Source of the DNA: Bacteroidales bacterium | GTDB lineage: Bacteria; Bacteroidota; Bacteroidia; Bacteroidales; VadinHA17 | Length of the DNA: 17,325 nucleotides | Assembly: GCA_029935275.1 (NCBI GenBank) | Contig: JAOZKQ010000016.1 | Span: 1-17,325, forward strand | Reading direction: 5' to 3' | In this document: positions 7,011 to 14,994 of the stretch, one piece after another | Numbering within the stretch: the first letter of the stretch is position 1 | Layout of the letters: each line of letters begins with the position of its first letter | Position numbers and translations under genes: made by a program | Notes under the pieces: generated by a model | What the model saw: the letters and a program-made list of their open reading frames with translations, nothing else | Databases searched by the model: none | What the model was told of the DNA's origin: nothing

Positions 7011-9770
7011 TTACTGCACAGCATAATTGTAAAGGAAGTTATCCTCACCCCCAACAATTAAATTGAACTTACTTGTAGAATTCTTAAACCTGCCTATTGA
7101 AAAAGCCGTCTGTCCTGATAAAGGAAAATCTTTATATAAGGTCCCATCCTTATTAAATAAATAAATTTTATGACCGAAGGAGGCGACAACTCCAATTTTC
7201 AGATTATTGGAAGCAAAACGATAGATAGCAGGTTTATTGCTTATTTTACCAGGAAATTTGTATGAAAACCGCTGTTTACCACTTGAATTAAAAACCTGTA
7301 GCTCTTGCTGATCAAGAAAAATAAACTCCTTTTTTCCATCACCATCCAAATCACGGTATTCAAAATAATGCTCAGGACTAAATTCTCCAGGATTCATTTT
7401 CTTTACTTTTCCATCCAAACCAATAAAATAAACCGTTCCATCGCTCCCTGTAGTTACAAACCTGCTTGCAGAAGTTGATTTGTCAAGAAAAATCTCCTGA
7501 TGAACGGGTCTCCGGATACTTGCAGGGACATTTATCCTGTCTCTTCCCTTTCTGTTTAATATGTATAACTTAAATTTATCCGAAACAAGAATATAATCCT
7601 TCCTATTTATCCTGAAATGATAAACCGGTGTAGAGACAACACTTTCCAACCTGGGTGAATTCCAGCCTTTTACTAATTTCCCTTCCTTTGTAAACAAATA
7701 TATTTTCTTATCCTTTCCTGCAATGCAAATTCGATAATCCAGATTATTATCATAATCAAAAACTGCTAAGCCATTGCTAGCTTCTGTCCTGAGTTTAATT
7801 GGATAATTTTCTACATTATTACCATTTCTGTCAATCAAATAGATATTACTTTTTGTATTAAAAAGATATTGAAATTTCTTATTTTTATAAAAGTCAATTT
7901 GAAAAACTTCACTCATTATTTTCTCAGGCAGATTAATTTTCCATAATACCCTACCCAGGGAATTGATCAGATAAATATTATTTCTTTCATCCTGAATAAA
8001 TATCTCCTTATCTCCATTGGTATGGTTTTTTACAAGTATTGGCTTCGACCTGAGTGTGGTATCAAGTAGGCTTTCCCATCGTGTTTCCAATACTTCTTTA
8101 AACTCAGGCTGATATTTCAAATAAATATTGTTATAGATCATTCTGTTTTCATTACTAAACTGAAAACCTATGGCTTGAAGTTTTTGAAATACTTTAATAT
8201 TTGATTTCAGCCCTCTGTAATATTCTTCATTTAAATATGAGCCATAAAGGCCAGTTGATCGTGGAATATTTAAATAAAAATAAAAATTAGACCTGTCAGA
8301 CAAGGATGTTTTAAATTTACGGTAATCCAGTTCATTCGATAAAGTTTTTTGAAGAAGATTATCATAAATAAATGAAGATAAGGATCGTACAGAGCTGCCA
8401 AAAACCATATAACCATCCAGAAAAGTAACAAACTGATGTGTTGACCCTCCAAAAATATCACCAAAAAGCAGCTCCGGCAATGTTTTAACAGGAAGCTTGA
8501 ATATCGGAAAACGTGTTTCTGTATCCAGGTCAATACTCAATATATACTTATCAATCTCAAATTCATTTTTCTTACAGTACTCAACAATGGAGCCGGCCAA
8601 TTGTTCGCTTGCCCTGGTCATACTTTTCAATCCAAAAATCACATATGAATTCCGTGTACCTGAATTATTCTTAACAGCAGGATAGGCAATGCCTACTTCA
8701 TTATCTAACAGTGGTAAAATCAGACCGGGAAGGTTTGAACCCCACTTTGTACCGGCCTTTTTCAGTTTATCATCAAATGATTTTAATTGATTTATCCCTT
8801 TCAGATAAGCTTTATAAGCCTTGAAGAATTTATCAAAATTACTTAGTCCTAAAACTGCATACGATACAATATTTGCCGGCAATATCTGATCAATGGAAGA
8901 TTTTTGTGGAAATTGATCTTCAAAAATATTTGAATAAAAATTTAATGAATCATCAGTATAGGTAAATCCGTTTAAAAGTAATTCATCCTTTTTAAAATTG
9001 ATATCAAGTTCAGCCCAGGATGAAAACGATTTAATAGAATAAATTTTATTTTTATGCTCAGGATTAGTTAAAACCGAAAGGAACCGTGGTAATTGAGCAA
9101 AGTTAATGTATAAGTTTCCATCAACTTTTTCCCCAGCGGTATGCTTCACTTCCGAAAAGCCTTTTTGGTCTAATATGCAGTTGCTTACATCCAACTGCCG
9201 TATTGCAGATTCAACCAAAATTGAAGAAGTACTTACAGCAACTATTCCCTTATAACTTGAAAAAGAAATGCTAAACTTTGACCTCCTCTCAGTCATTTCA
9301 TAGATCCTGATTTTTTGATAGGCCCGTTCTCTTATATCCCAGGATTCAGAAAAAGTTTTTTTAACTACATTCTGCAATGAGCTAAAACCAGAACTTTCTT
9401 TCAGCCGGCACAGAAATAAAAGTCGTGGATCTTCTTTACCAATATTATGAACCGAAACCAGTACAGACTTTTGATTTATCAATGCATTTAAGGATTGAGC
9501 TTTATTCAGAATTGAATCGGCTTTATGTAAAGCATTGCCTACGTTTTGAATTTCCTTAAAATTACTCAGCTCTTTCCAAATCAGACTATTCTCTCGTAGC
9601 TGGTAAATAAAATTATGGAAATCTTTTACTTCAATCAAAAAAGAAGCATCCAGGGGCACAGCATGGTATATATCCTCCTTAGGTTCAAATTTCCCCTTCA
9701 GTAAAAAATACCCAATAGCCAAAGTCCCTGCAATTACCAGTACAAATGAAATAATCCAGAGTTTTTTCAT
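7011..9770 (-). CDS. Membrane-anchored protein with C-terminal beta-propeller (conserved Bacteroidota type)
   Basis: A 919-aa protein with an N-terminal membrane anchor (LWIISFVLVIAGTLAIGYFLL, about 4-24), so the rest is probably periplasmic. Residues about 35-560 form a large domain starting DIYHAVPLDASFLIEVKDF, which recalls DUF3352-like proteins. Residues about 570-919 form a beta-propeller of PQQ/FG-GAP type: blades of the form IYLINSLGRVLWKINLP, IYLIDRNGNNVENYPIKL, IYLFTKEGKLVKGW, YILNRKGRDR and VYFIGLDGKVKKM repeat about every 45 residues, and DLDGDGKKEF near 806-815 is a Ca2+-binding FG-GAP-type loop. I do not recognise a named family with known function. It stands alone on the minus strand, divergent from the TonB receptor. 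Propellers of this kind often act as assembly scaffolds, but nothing here proves that. Confidence 0.7.
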   Translation of the reverse strand: MKKLWIISFVLVIAGTLAIGYFLLKGKFEPKEDIYHAVPLDASFLIEVKDFHNFIYQLRENSLIWKELSNFKEIQNVGNALHKADSILNKAQSLNALINQKSVLVSVHNIGKEDPRLLFLCRLKESSGFSSLQNVVKKTFSESWDIRERAYQKIRIYEMTERRSKFSISFSSYKGIVAVSTSSILVESAIRQLDVSNCILDQKGFSEVKHTAGEKVDGNLYINFAQLPRFLSVLTNPEHKNKIYSIKSFSSWAELDINFKKDELLLNGFTYTDDSLNFYSNIFEDQFPQKSSIDQILPANIVSYAVLGLSNFDKFFKAYKAYLKGINQLKSFDDKLKKAGTKWGSNLPGLILPLLDNEVGIAYPAVKNNSGTRNSYVIFGLKSMTRASEQLAGSIVEYCKKNEFEIDKYILSIDLDTETRFPIFKLPVKTLPELLFGDIFGGSTHQFVTFLDGYMVFGSSVRSLSSFIYDNLLQKTLSNELDYRKFKTSLSDRSNFYFYLNIPRSTGLYGSYLNEEYYRGLKSNIKVFQKLQAIGFQFSNENRMIYNNIYLKYQPEFKEVLETRWESLLDTTLRSKPILVKNHTNGDKEIFIQDERNNIYLINSLGRVLWKINLPEKIMSEVFQIDFYKNKKFQYLFNTKSNIYLIDRNGNNVENYPIKLRTEASNGLAVFDYDNNLDYRICIAGKDKKIYLFTKEGKLVKGWNSPRLESVVSTPVYHFRINRKDYILVSDKFKLYILNRKGRDRINVPASIRRPVHQEIFLDKSTSASRFVTTGSDGTVYFIGLDGKVKKMNPGEFSPEHYFEYRDLDGDGKKEFIFLDQQELQVFNSSGKQRFSYKFPGKISNKPAIYRFASNNLKIGVVASFGHKIYLFNKDGTLYKDFPLSGQTAFSIGRFKNSTSKFNLIVGGEDNFLYNYAVQ

Positions 9771-9800
9771 CTTAAATATTTCAATTCAATTTTCAATTTT

Positions 9801-9808
9801 CAAAATTA
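9801..9808 (-). promoter_or_regulatory. Candidate -7 box for the beta-propeller gene
   Basis: Read on the minus strand, TAATTTTG matches TAnnTTTG and lies 30 nt before the ATG at 9770. No clear TTTG -33 partner is seen, and the flanks are A/T repeats, so confidence is low. Confidence 0.3.
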
Positions 9809-10081
9809 AAAAATTAACCCGGAAAATTCAGTAATTTTCTACGATTAAGTTCCACTAATAGATTTGGCTGTTTTACAAACGCCCAAATTTGACTGTCTCT
9901 AAATCGGGGTTTCTAGCTTTACATCCCACTATCCATAACATATTCATGCAATGCACTATGTTCTTGCATGAGCCACAAAGTGCTCAGCGAAGCTAATAAT
10001 GCGGGTTAACCCGGTTAATCCATAAGATTTTATATAAGCACAAAGGAAATTGAGACTTTTTTTATATTGTGATAAAATCTA

Positions 10082-10089
10082 TATTTTTG
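10082..10089 (+). promoter_or_regulatory. Candidate -7 box for the TonB receptor gene
   Basis: TATTTTTG matches the Bacteroidota -7 consensus and lies 43 nt before the ATG at 10133, giving a leader of roughly 30 nt. The -33 region is only T-rich. Confidence 0.4.
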
Positions 10090-10132
10090 GAATGGTTTTT
10101 GCTGTAATTTATAGCTTCAAATAACGATTTTA

Positions 10133-12553
10133 ATGAGATCGATCTGTTTTACTATTTTTTTCAGCTTCATTTGGACATTAAATCCATTTTCCAGTCTTGC
10201 CCAAACTATTCAAGTCAGGGAAATGGATACCGGAAAGCCCATATATGATGTTGCTATATATAATTTTGAAAAAAACAGGTCTGTCCTGTCTGATGAAAAT
10301 GGAAAGGCAGATATAAGTATTTTCACGATTAATGATAGCCTGTATTTTCAACATCCTTCATTTTTGAGGGTGGTTTTTTCCATGGATGAAATAAAAAAGA
10401 TGAATAACATTATTCCTCTTGAGCATGAAGTAAGAATGCTTACTGAATTTGTTATTTCTGCCAGGCGCTGGGAAGAAGATAAAAGTGAAGTTCCAAATAA
10501 AATCAAACCTATAACTGCTAAAGAGATAGAATTTAACAATCCGCAAACCGCTGCAGATTTGTTAATGATCTCAAATGCTGTTTTTCTACAAAAAAGCCAG
10601 CTGGGAGGGGGAAGTCCTATGATCAGAGGGTTTGCTGCAAATTCTATTTTACTAATGGTTGATGGGGTGCGCTTAAATAATGCTATTTACAGGAGTGGAA
10701 ATCTTCAAAATGTGATTTCCCTGGATGCGAATATTGTAAATCATTCGGAAATTATTTACGGTCCAGGATCTGTAGTTTATGGTAGTGATGCCCTTGGGGG
10801 AGTTGTTGACTTCCATTTAGAAGCCCCGGTATTATCTACCACCCCTGGTAAATTTCAATTTTCAATAAATGCCGGTACCAGATATTCTACTGCTTACCAT
10901 GAAAAAATGGGGCATTTTGATATTAATGCCGGTTTTCAAAAATGGGCTTTTCTAAGCAGTATAAGCTACAGTGATTATGATGATTTAATTATGGGAAGTC
11001 ATGGACATCCATCCTATCAGCGACCAGAGTATGTAGAAAGAATAGAAAACAAAGATTCCGTATTAAATAACCCAAATCCAAATCGCCAGATGTTTAGTGG
11101 TTTTTCCCAGCTAAATCTTATGCAAAAAATTCTGTTTACTCCAAGTGAAAAATTAAATCTGACCTATGCTTTTCATTATTCAAAATCATCAGATGTTCCC
11201 CGCTACGACAGATTAATACAATATAAAAATAACCAGCTTAAATATGCTGAATGGTATTATGGGCCAACAAAATGGATGATGCATTCATTTACATTAGAAT
11301 CTTCAAAAAAAATGTTTTTCTCAGATAATACCCGGATTATCCTGGCATATCAAGATTATGAGGAAAGCAGGCATGACAGAAATTTAAAACATACATCTCT
11401 ACGTCATCGCACAGAAGATGTTGATATCTATTCAATTAGTATTGATCTTTATAAAAACTTTTTAAAGAAACACACTTTCTATTATGGCATTGAATCTGTA
11501 TATAATAATGTTTCATCAGTAGCATTTACTGAAGACATAAACACCGGTGTCAATACTCCGTCTGCACCACGTTATCCTGATGGTAGAAATGACTATATGA
11601 ATGCTGCTGCATACACTTCTGTAAAACTAAATATTGGGAAAAAGATCACACTTGATGCAGGAGCCCGTTATACATATACCTATTTACATTCCACCATCAT
11701 TGATAATTCATTTTATTATTTCCCCTTTACTGAAATTAAAAACTCCAACGACGCATTCAATGGTTCTCTTGGAATTGTAATACGGCCATGGAAAGGATCT
11801 CAGATAAATGTAAACTTATCTTCCGGCTTCAGGGCACCAAACCTTGATGATATGGCCAAAGTATTTGACTCGGAACCGGGTAATATCATAGTTCCTAATG
11901 AAAACCTGGAGCCCGAATATTCAAATAACCTGGACCTGGGTTTTTTGCAGGACTTCAATCATAAATTTAATTTTGAGATAACAGGTTTCTATACATTGTT
12001 AAAAGATGCCTTGGTCAGAAGGCCAGGTACTTTTAACGGACAAGAATATATGCTTTATGATGGAGGATTTAATCAGGTTTATTCACTTACCAATGCCAGT
12101 GAAGCAAGGCTTTATGGTGGAAGTATTTTTCTGAATGCAAAACTTTCCTCTTTATTTTCTATCACAACTGATTTCACTTATATGAAGGGTGAAGATATTG
12201 ATGGTTTCCCTGTAAGGCATATTCCTCCGTTTTATGGTGGGCTGCATTTAATAGCTGAGAAAAAAAGATGGAGAGGCGATTTCTACATGCTTTATAATGG
12301 AGAAATTTCTAATGAAAATCTTGCTCCCGAAGAGCAATCAAAAATATATATGTATGAAATGGATGACAACGGAAATCCATTCTCGCCGGCATGGTACACT
12401 ATAAATTTTAAAGCTTCTGCAGGAATTGGCAAAATTTTTACATTTCAGGCAGGTGTAGAGAACATTTTGGATCATCGCTATCGTCCATATTCTTCAGGGA
12501 TTGTTGCGCCTGGCAGAAACTTTTACATTTCTTTAAAGATTGCTATTTCCTAG
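10133..12553 (+). CDS. TonB-dependent outer-membrane receptor, heme/siderophore-receptor-like
   Basis: An 806-aa outer-membrane transporter taking up a bulky ligand with TonB-ExbBD energy. The signal peptide ends at FSSLA-Q (cleavage near residue 23). Residues about 25-105 form a CarboxypepD_reg-like domain (VREMDTGKPIYDVAIYN), typical of Bacteroidota receptors. The plug (about 115-230) includes GGGSPMIRGFAANSILLMVDG and the closing IIYGPGSVVYGSDALGGVVDF. The remainder is a 22-strand barrel. GFRAPNLDDM (565-574) and VPNENLEPE (587-595) correspond to the FRAP and NPNL boxes of heme/hemoglobin receptors, so heme or a metal complex is a reasonable ligand, though related receptors use these segments for other substrates. 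The C-terminus FYISLKIAIS resembles a barrel-closing strand. No SusD partner is present, which argues against a glycan system. Confidence 0.87.
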   Translation: MRSICFTIFFSFIWTLNPFSSLAQTIQVREMDTGKPIYDVAIYNFEKNRSVLSDENGKADISIFTINDSLYFQHPSFLRVVFSMDEIKKMNNIIPLEHEVRMLTEFVISARRWEEDKSEVPNKIKPITAKEIEFNNPQTAADLLMISNAVFLQKSQLGGGSPMIRGFAANSILLMVDGVRLNNAIYRSGNLQNVISLDANIVNHSEIIYGPGSVVYGSDALGGVVDFHLEAPVLSTTPGKFQFSINAGTRYSTAYHEKMGHFDINAGFQKWAFLSSISYSDYDDLIMGSHGHPSYQRPEYVERIENKDSVLNNPNPNRQMFSGFSQLNLMQKILFTPSEKLNLTYAFHYSKSSDVPRYDRLIQYKNNQLKYAEWYYGPTKWMMHSFTLESSKKMFFSDNTRIILAYQDYEESRHDRNLKHTSLRHRTEDVDIYSISIDLYKNFLKKHTFYYGIESVYNNVSSVAFTEDINTGVNTPSAPRYPDGRNDYMNAAAYTSVKLNIGKKITLDAGARYTYTYLHSTIIDNSFYYFPFTEIKNSNDAFNGSLGIVIRPWKGSQINVNLSSGFRAPNLDDMAKVFDSEPGNIIVPNENLEPEYSNNLDLGFLQDFNHKFNFEITGFYTLLKDALVRRPGTFNGQEYMLYDGGFNQVYSLTNASEARLYGGSIFLNAKLSSLFSITTDFTYMKGEDIDGFPVRHIPPFYGGLHLIAEKKRWRGDFYMLYNGEISNENLAPEEQSKIYMYEMDDNGNPFSPAWYTINFKASAGIGKIFTFQAGVENILDHRYRPYSSGIVAPGRNFYISLKIAIS

Positions 12554-12586
12554 CCATTTTTCGATATTATTAACTTGAGTTTTTAA

Positions 12587-12609
12587 CTAATTTAATTTTT
12601 TTAAATTAG
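12587..12609. other. AT-rich hairpin between the receptor and HAD genes
   Basis: CTAATTTAA and TTAAATTAG form a perfect 9-bp stem around a TTTTT loop, 33 nt after the receptor stop. It has few G-C pairs and no T-run after it, so it is at best a weak terminator and may be a chance fold in AT-rich DNA. Confidence 0.3.
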
Positions 12610-12632
12610 CCGGATAAAATTCAAATAAACAA

Positions 12633-13295
12633 ATGAATAATAAAAGATCTTCAGAAAAAGCAATTATTTGGGATTGGAATGGAACGCTATTGGATGATCT
12701 GGATATTTGTATTAGCGGCATCAATACATACCTCGAAAAAAGAAACCTTAGCTTAATGACAAGGGAAACCTACCGGAATATTTTTGATTTTCCCATTAAA
12801 GATTATTACAGTAAAATTGGTTTTGATTTTGAAAAAGAAGATTTTGGGGAACTTTCTGTAAAATTTCTTGAAACCTATTTTAATAACTTTAATCAAACCC
12901 ATCTTTTTAATCATGTTCCTGAAATATTAGAAGAATTACAGAAAAAAGGGTTCAGGCATTATATCCTGTCAGCAATGGGACAGGATGCCCTGGAAAATTC
13001 ACTAAGAAAATTTGGTATTGAGAAGTATTTTGTAGCTATACAGGGTGCCAGTGACATTTTAGCAAAAGGAAAACTGGATTACGGGAAAGAATTATTTATA
13101 AAAGAAAAACTGGTTCCGGAGCACACATGTTTTATTGGTGACAGCCTGCATGATAAAGAAGTTGCCGATCAGCTGAACATTTCCTGTATCCTTATTTCAG
13201 CTGGGCATCAAAGTCATGAAAGGCTAATGATAAATAATAATATGGTTGTTAAAAATATAGAGGAAGCTGCCCGGGAAATACCAAAGATACTGTAA
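12633..13295 (+). CDS. HAD-superfamily hydrolase, phosphoglycolate-phosphatase-like
   Basis: A 220-aa HAD-type phosphatase-like protein. Motif I is DWNGTLLDD (14-22): the nucleophile Asp14 is present, but the second, acid/base Asp of DxDGT is Asn16. Motif II is the Ser in ILSAMGQ (Ser113), motif III is probably a Lys in AKGKLDYGK (144-152), and motif IV is GDSLHD (169-174) with metal-binding Asp170 and Asp174. A helical cap lies between motif I and motif II (about 25-90). The order and length fit the Gph/phosphoglycolate phosphatase group. The DWNGT variant recurs in a subgroup of these proteins, so the gene is not obviously inactive, though phosphatase turnover may be lowered. It starts 79 nt after the receptor gene on the same strand, and its own promoter was not identified. 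Confidence 0.82.
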   Translation: MNNKRSSEKAIIWDWNGTLLDDLDICISGINTYLEKRNLSLMTRETYRNIFDFPIKDYYSKIGFDFEKEDFGELSVKFLETYFNNFNQTHLFNHVPEILEELQKKGFRHYILSAMGQDALENSLRKFGIEKYFVAIQGASDILAKGKLDYGKELFIKEKLVPEHTCFIGDSLHDKEVADQLNISCILISAGHQSHERLMINNNMVVKNIEEAAREIPKIL

Positions 13296-13371
13296 ATCCC
13301 GGGATCTGACAGGATAACAGCTATATCAATTGATAATTGAAGCCTTATTGGAATAATGTTGGTTAAGGGTC

Positions 13372-13388
13372 TGCCAAAAACTTTGGCA
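13372..13388. other. Perfect short hairpin in the HAD-trpS intergenic region
   Basis: TGCCAAA and TTTGGCA form a 7-bp stem with a 3-nt loop (AAC). With the terminator 60 nt downstream it could belong to the HAD 3' untranslated region or to a small RNA. The perfect palindrome TATCAATTGATA lies upstream at 13324-13335. No RNA family is recognised. Confidence 0.35.
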
Positions 13389-13448
13389 CAGATTTTGTAC
13401 AATACATAGCACAGACAATCTTCAATATATACTTGAGTCATTCAGGTC

Positions 13449-13482
13449 AGCCAGGAAAGAACTTCCTGGCTTTATTTTTTTT
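13449..13482 (+). terminator. Intrinsic terminator on the plus strand
   Basis: AGCCAGGAA (13449-13457) and TTCCTGGCT (13463-13471) form a perfect 9-bp stem with loop AGAAC, followed directly by a T-rich run (13471-13482). The T-run is on the plus strand only, so it ends transcription coming from the HAD gene and does not serve trpS. It lies 154 nt after the HAD stop, an unusually long 3' tail. Confidence 0.85.
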
Positions 13483-13505
13483 CAAAATTCCTTTAAAAAC
13501 CCTGG

Positions 13506-14495
13506 TTAAAAAGGCTTAAATCCTATAATCTCACGCACTTCCTTAATTGTTTTAGCGGCACTGGCCCTTGCTTGTTCCGCTCCTCTGTTCACTACTTTTC
13601 GTAAATATGCATTATCAGCCGAAATGGAAAGGATTCTTTCACGGAATGGACTGGTAAAGCTGATAATATCCTCTGCCAGCTGCTTTTTCATATCACCATA
13701 CCTTATTTCACACTGATTGTATTTTTCTAAAAAGTAAGCATGTGTTGATGGTTCTGAGACAACCTCCATTATTTTAAATAAGTTGCTTATAGGTTCTGGT
13801 AATTTTTGATTCTTCTCAACCGGGCCACTATCAGTTACAGCACGCATTACTTTTTTTCTAATTGCTTCAGGTGAGTCTGATAAATAGATACCATTCCCTT
13901 CTGATTTACCCATTTTCCCTGAACCATCAAGACCGGGAATCTTCACCAATTCTTCACCAAAATTATAAGCCGTAGGCTCTGGGAAATAATCCACATTGTA
14001 CATGTGATTAAACCTTTTGGCAAATTTACGTGTCATTTCCAGGTTTTGTTCCTGATCCTTTCCTACCGGAACTTTATTTGCCTTATGTATTATGATATCT
14101 ACTGCCATTAAAACCGGGTAAGTTAATAAGCCGGCATTTACATTATCCGGTTGCAACCTTACTTTATCTTTAAAGGATGTAGTTCTTTCAAGTTCCCCTA
14201 CATAAGCATTCATATTCAGCAGCAGGTACAATTCCGTAACTTCCGGAACATCACTTTGTAGAAATAGGGTGGAAACTTCCGGGTCAAGTCCACATGCAAG
14301 GTATTCGGAAAGTACCTGTTTCACATTCCCATGAAGATCTGCCGGAGTAGGATGAGTGGTAAGTGAATGATAATCTGCAATAAAAAAATAACAATTATTC
14401 TGATGTTGCATTTTTACAAAATTTCTCAATGCTCCAAAATAATTACCAAGATGAAGCTTTCCTGTAGATCTAATACCACTAACAACCGTTTCCAT
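13506..14495 (-). CDS. trpS: Tryptophan--tRNA ligase
   Basis: A 329-aa class I aminoacyl-tRNA synthetase that charges tRNA-Trp with tryptophan in the cytoplasm. The ATP-binding HIGH motif appears as HLGN (15-18, within TGKLHLGNYFGAL) and the KMSKS motif as KMGKS (194-198, within LDGSGKMGKSEGN). The active-site region ELERTTSFKDK (101-111) and YPVLMAVDIIIHKANKVPVG (126-145) match the bacterial TrpRS core. Length is typical for bacterial enzymes. The start METVVSGIRSTG fits the conserved N-terminal strand (V-x-SGxxxTGxLHLGN). It is monocistronic here, on the opposite strand to its neighbours. Confidence 0.97.
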   Translation of the reverse strand: METVVSGIRSTGKLHLGNYFGALRNFVKMQHQNNCYFFIADYHSLTTHPTPADLHGNVKQVLSEYLACGLDPEVSTLFLQSDVPEVTELYLLLNMNAYVGELERTTSFKDKVRLQPDNVNAGLLTYPVLMAVDIIIHKANKVPVGKDQEQNLEMTRKFAKRFNHMYNVDYFPEPTAYNFGEELVKIPGLDGSGKMGKSEGNGIYLSDSPEAIRKKVMRAVTDSGPVEKNQKLPEPISNLFKIMEVVSEPSTHAYFLEKYNQCEIRYGDMKKQLAEDIISFTSPFRERILSISADNAYLRKVVNRGAEQARASAAKTIKEVREIIGFKPF

Positions 14496-14539
14496 ATTAA
14501 TCTTTATATATACTCAATATTAAATTTCTTAAATCTCTG

Positions 14540-14547
14540 CAAAAGTA
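14540..14547 (-). promoter_or_regulatory. Candidate -7 box for trpS
   Basis: On the minus strand TACTTTTG matches TAnnTTTG and lies 44 nt before the trpS ATG. No clean TTTG -33 box is found at the expected spacing. Confidence 0.45.
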
Positions 14548-14559
14548 CAAATAGTTACC

Positions 14560-14729
14560 AAGTTTTAGGCCTCTCTTTAATATCGATTTTAACAATTATG
14601 CAATTATACATTCTATCTGCTACTAAAATTGTACTTTTGTGCCTAAATAGTCCTTATGTTTGTAATGTGTAATGCATAAGTTTCTGCCCACTTATTAACT
14701 TAGTAGGCAAAACTTAATAATATAAACTT
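14560..14729 (+). mobile_element. Probable left-end noncoding region of an IS110-family element (bridge-RNA region)
   Basis: This DNA immediately precedes a truncated IS110-type transposase start. In IS110-group elements such as IS621 the left-end noncoding region encodes the bridge RNA that specifies target and donor. Here a strong hairpin lies at the transposase start: GCATAAGTTT (14674-14683) pairs perfectly with AAACTTATGC (14724-14733), enclosing TGCCCACT/AGTAGGCA (14685-14692 and 14702-14709, one mismatch). The outer stem includes the ATG at 14730. A TACTTTTG box lies at 14632-14639. The left boundary of the element is not resolved; 14560 is an estimate. Confidence 0.45.
14632..14639 (+). 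promoter_or_regulatory. Candidate -7 box facing the IS110 remnant and rbfA
   Basis: TACTTTTG matches TAnnTTTG on the plus strand. Transcription from it would begin near 14645 and cross the hairpin leader, the transposase remnant and the MITE-like element before reaching rbfA. No TTTG -33 box is seen. Confidence 0.3.
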
Positions 14730-14846
14730 ATGCAACAGCAAACTTACAAATTAGATTTTAAAGGTAAAAACATCTATACAGGAATAGATGCCCATTTAAA
14801 AAGTTGGAGTCTGTCTATAAACTCGGTGTCTGATTCAGAAAGTTAG
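14730..14846 (+). pseudogene. Truncated IS110-family transposase (N-terminal fragment)
   Basis: The frame from the ATG at 14730 reads MQQQTYKLDFKGKNIYTGID, then AHLKSW. This is the N-terminus of IS110-family DEDD transposases of Bacteroidota, where GIDxHLKSW carries the first catalytic Asp. Similarity stops at about 14807, where the MITE-like element begins; the frame then runs to a TAG at 14844 after 38 codons. The full-length protein would be some 300 aa or more, and the missing part is not found on the far side of the MITE, so this is a deletion remnant rather than a simple interruption. Confidence 0.75.
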
Positions 14847-14994
14847 CTATCAAGGTGTTACACTGAGTACACCGAAGTGCTTGTGAAGTCAAAAAAAGCG
14901 GAGTTTACTGGTGTAATCGAGCATTTTTTTGACAAATGTAACAGCCTGCCCCGATTTTTCGGGGAAGATAGCGGACTTTATGGACAGACACTAA
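14804..14994. mobile_element. 191-bp MITE-like element with 21-bp terminal inverted repeats
   Basis: The left end holds GTCTGTCTATAAACTC (14809-14824) and the right end GACTTTATGGACAGAC (14974-14989); their core matches in 14 of 16 bases as inverted repeats, and the similarity extends outward to 14804 and 14994. Subterminal motifs also repeat in inverted order: GCTATC and G(G/C)TGTTACA occur near both ends. At the centre GTCAAAAAAA (14888-14897) pairs perfectly with TTTTTTTGAC (14924-14933). There is also a CCCCGA-TTTT-TCGGGG hairpin at 14949-14964. It has no coding capacity. No target-site duplication was recognised, so the outer edges may be off by a few bases. The parent IS family is not identified. 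Confidence 0.65.

Larger units (their letters stand above)
9771..10132. other. 362-bp divergent intergenic region with several inverted repeats
   Basis: This lies between two divergent genes and has no gene of its own. It contains a 7-bp stem CATGCAA/TTGCATG (9945-9951 and 9964-9970, 12-nt loop), a hairpin GAGCCAC-AAA-GTGCTC (9970-9985, one bulged C) and the perfect 12-bp palindrome CGGGTTAACCCG (10002-10013), all within about 70 bp. A candidate -7 box faces each way. No riboswitch consensus is recognised. Confidence 0.6.

Noticed and set aside
9890..9906. Possible third copy of the MITE terminal repeat (GACTGTCTCTAAATC)
   Set aside because: Only about 11 of 15 bases align and a gap is needed to extend it; not distinguishable from chance.
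9940..10060. Cobalamin or other riboswitch upstream of the TonB receptor
   Set aside because: A GCCAC-containing hairpin is present but the conserved B12-box and core elements are not found.
14367..14672. 101-aa plus-strand open frame over the start of trpS
   Set aside because: It is antisense to the conserved trpS N-terminus and continues into AT-rich intergenic DNA; composition (Ile/Asn/Lys/Leu-rich) is that of a shadow frame.
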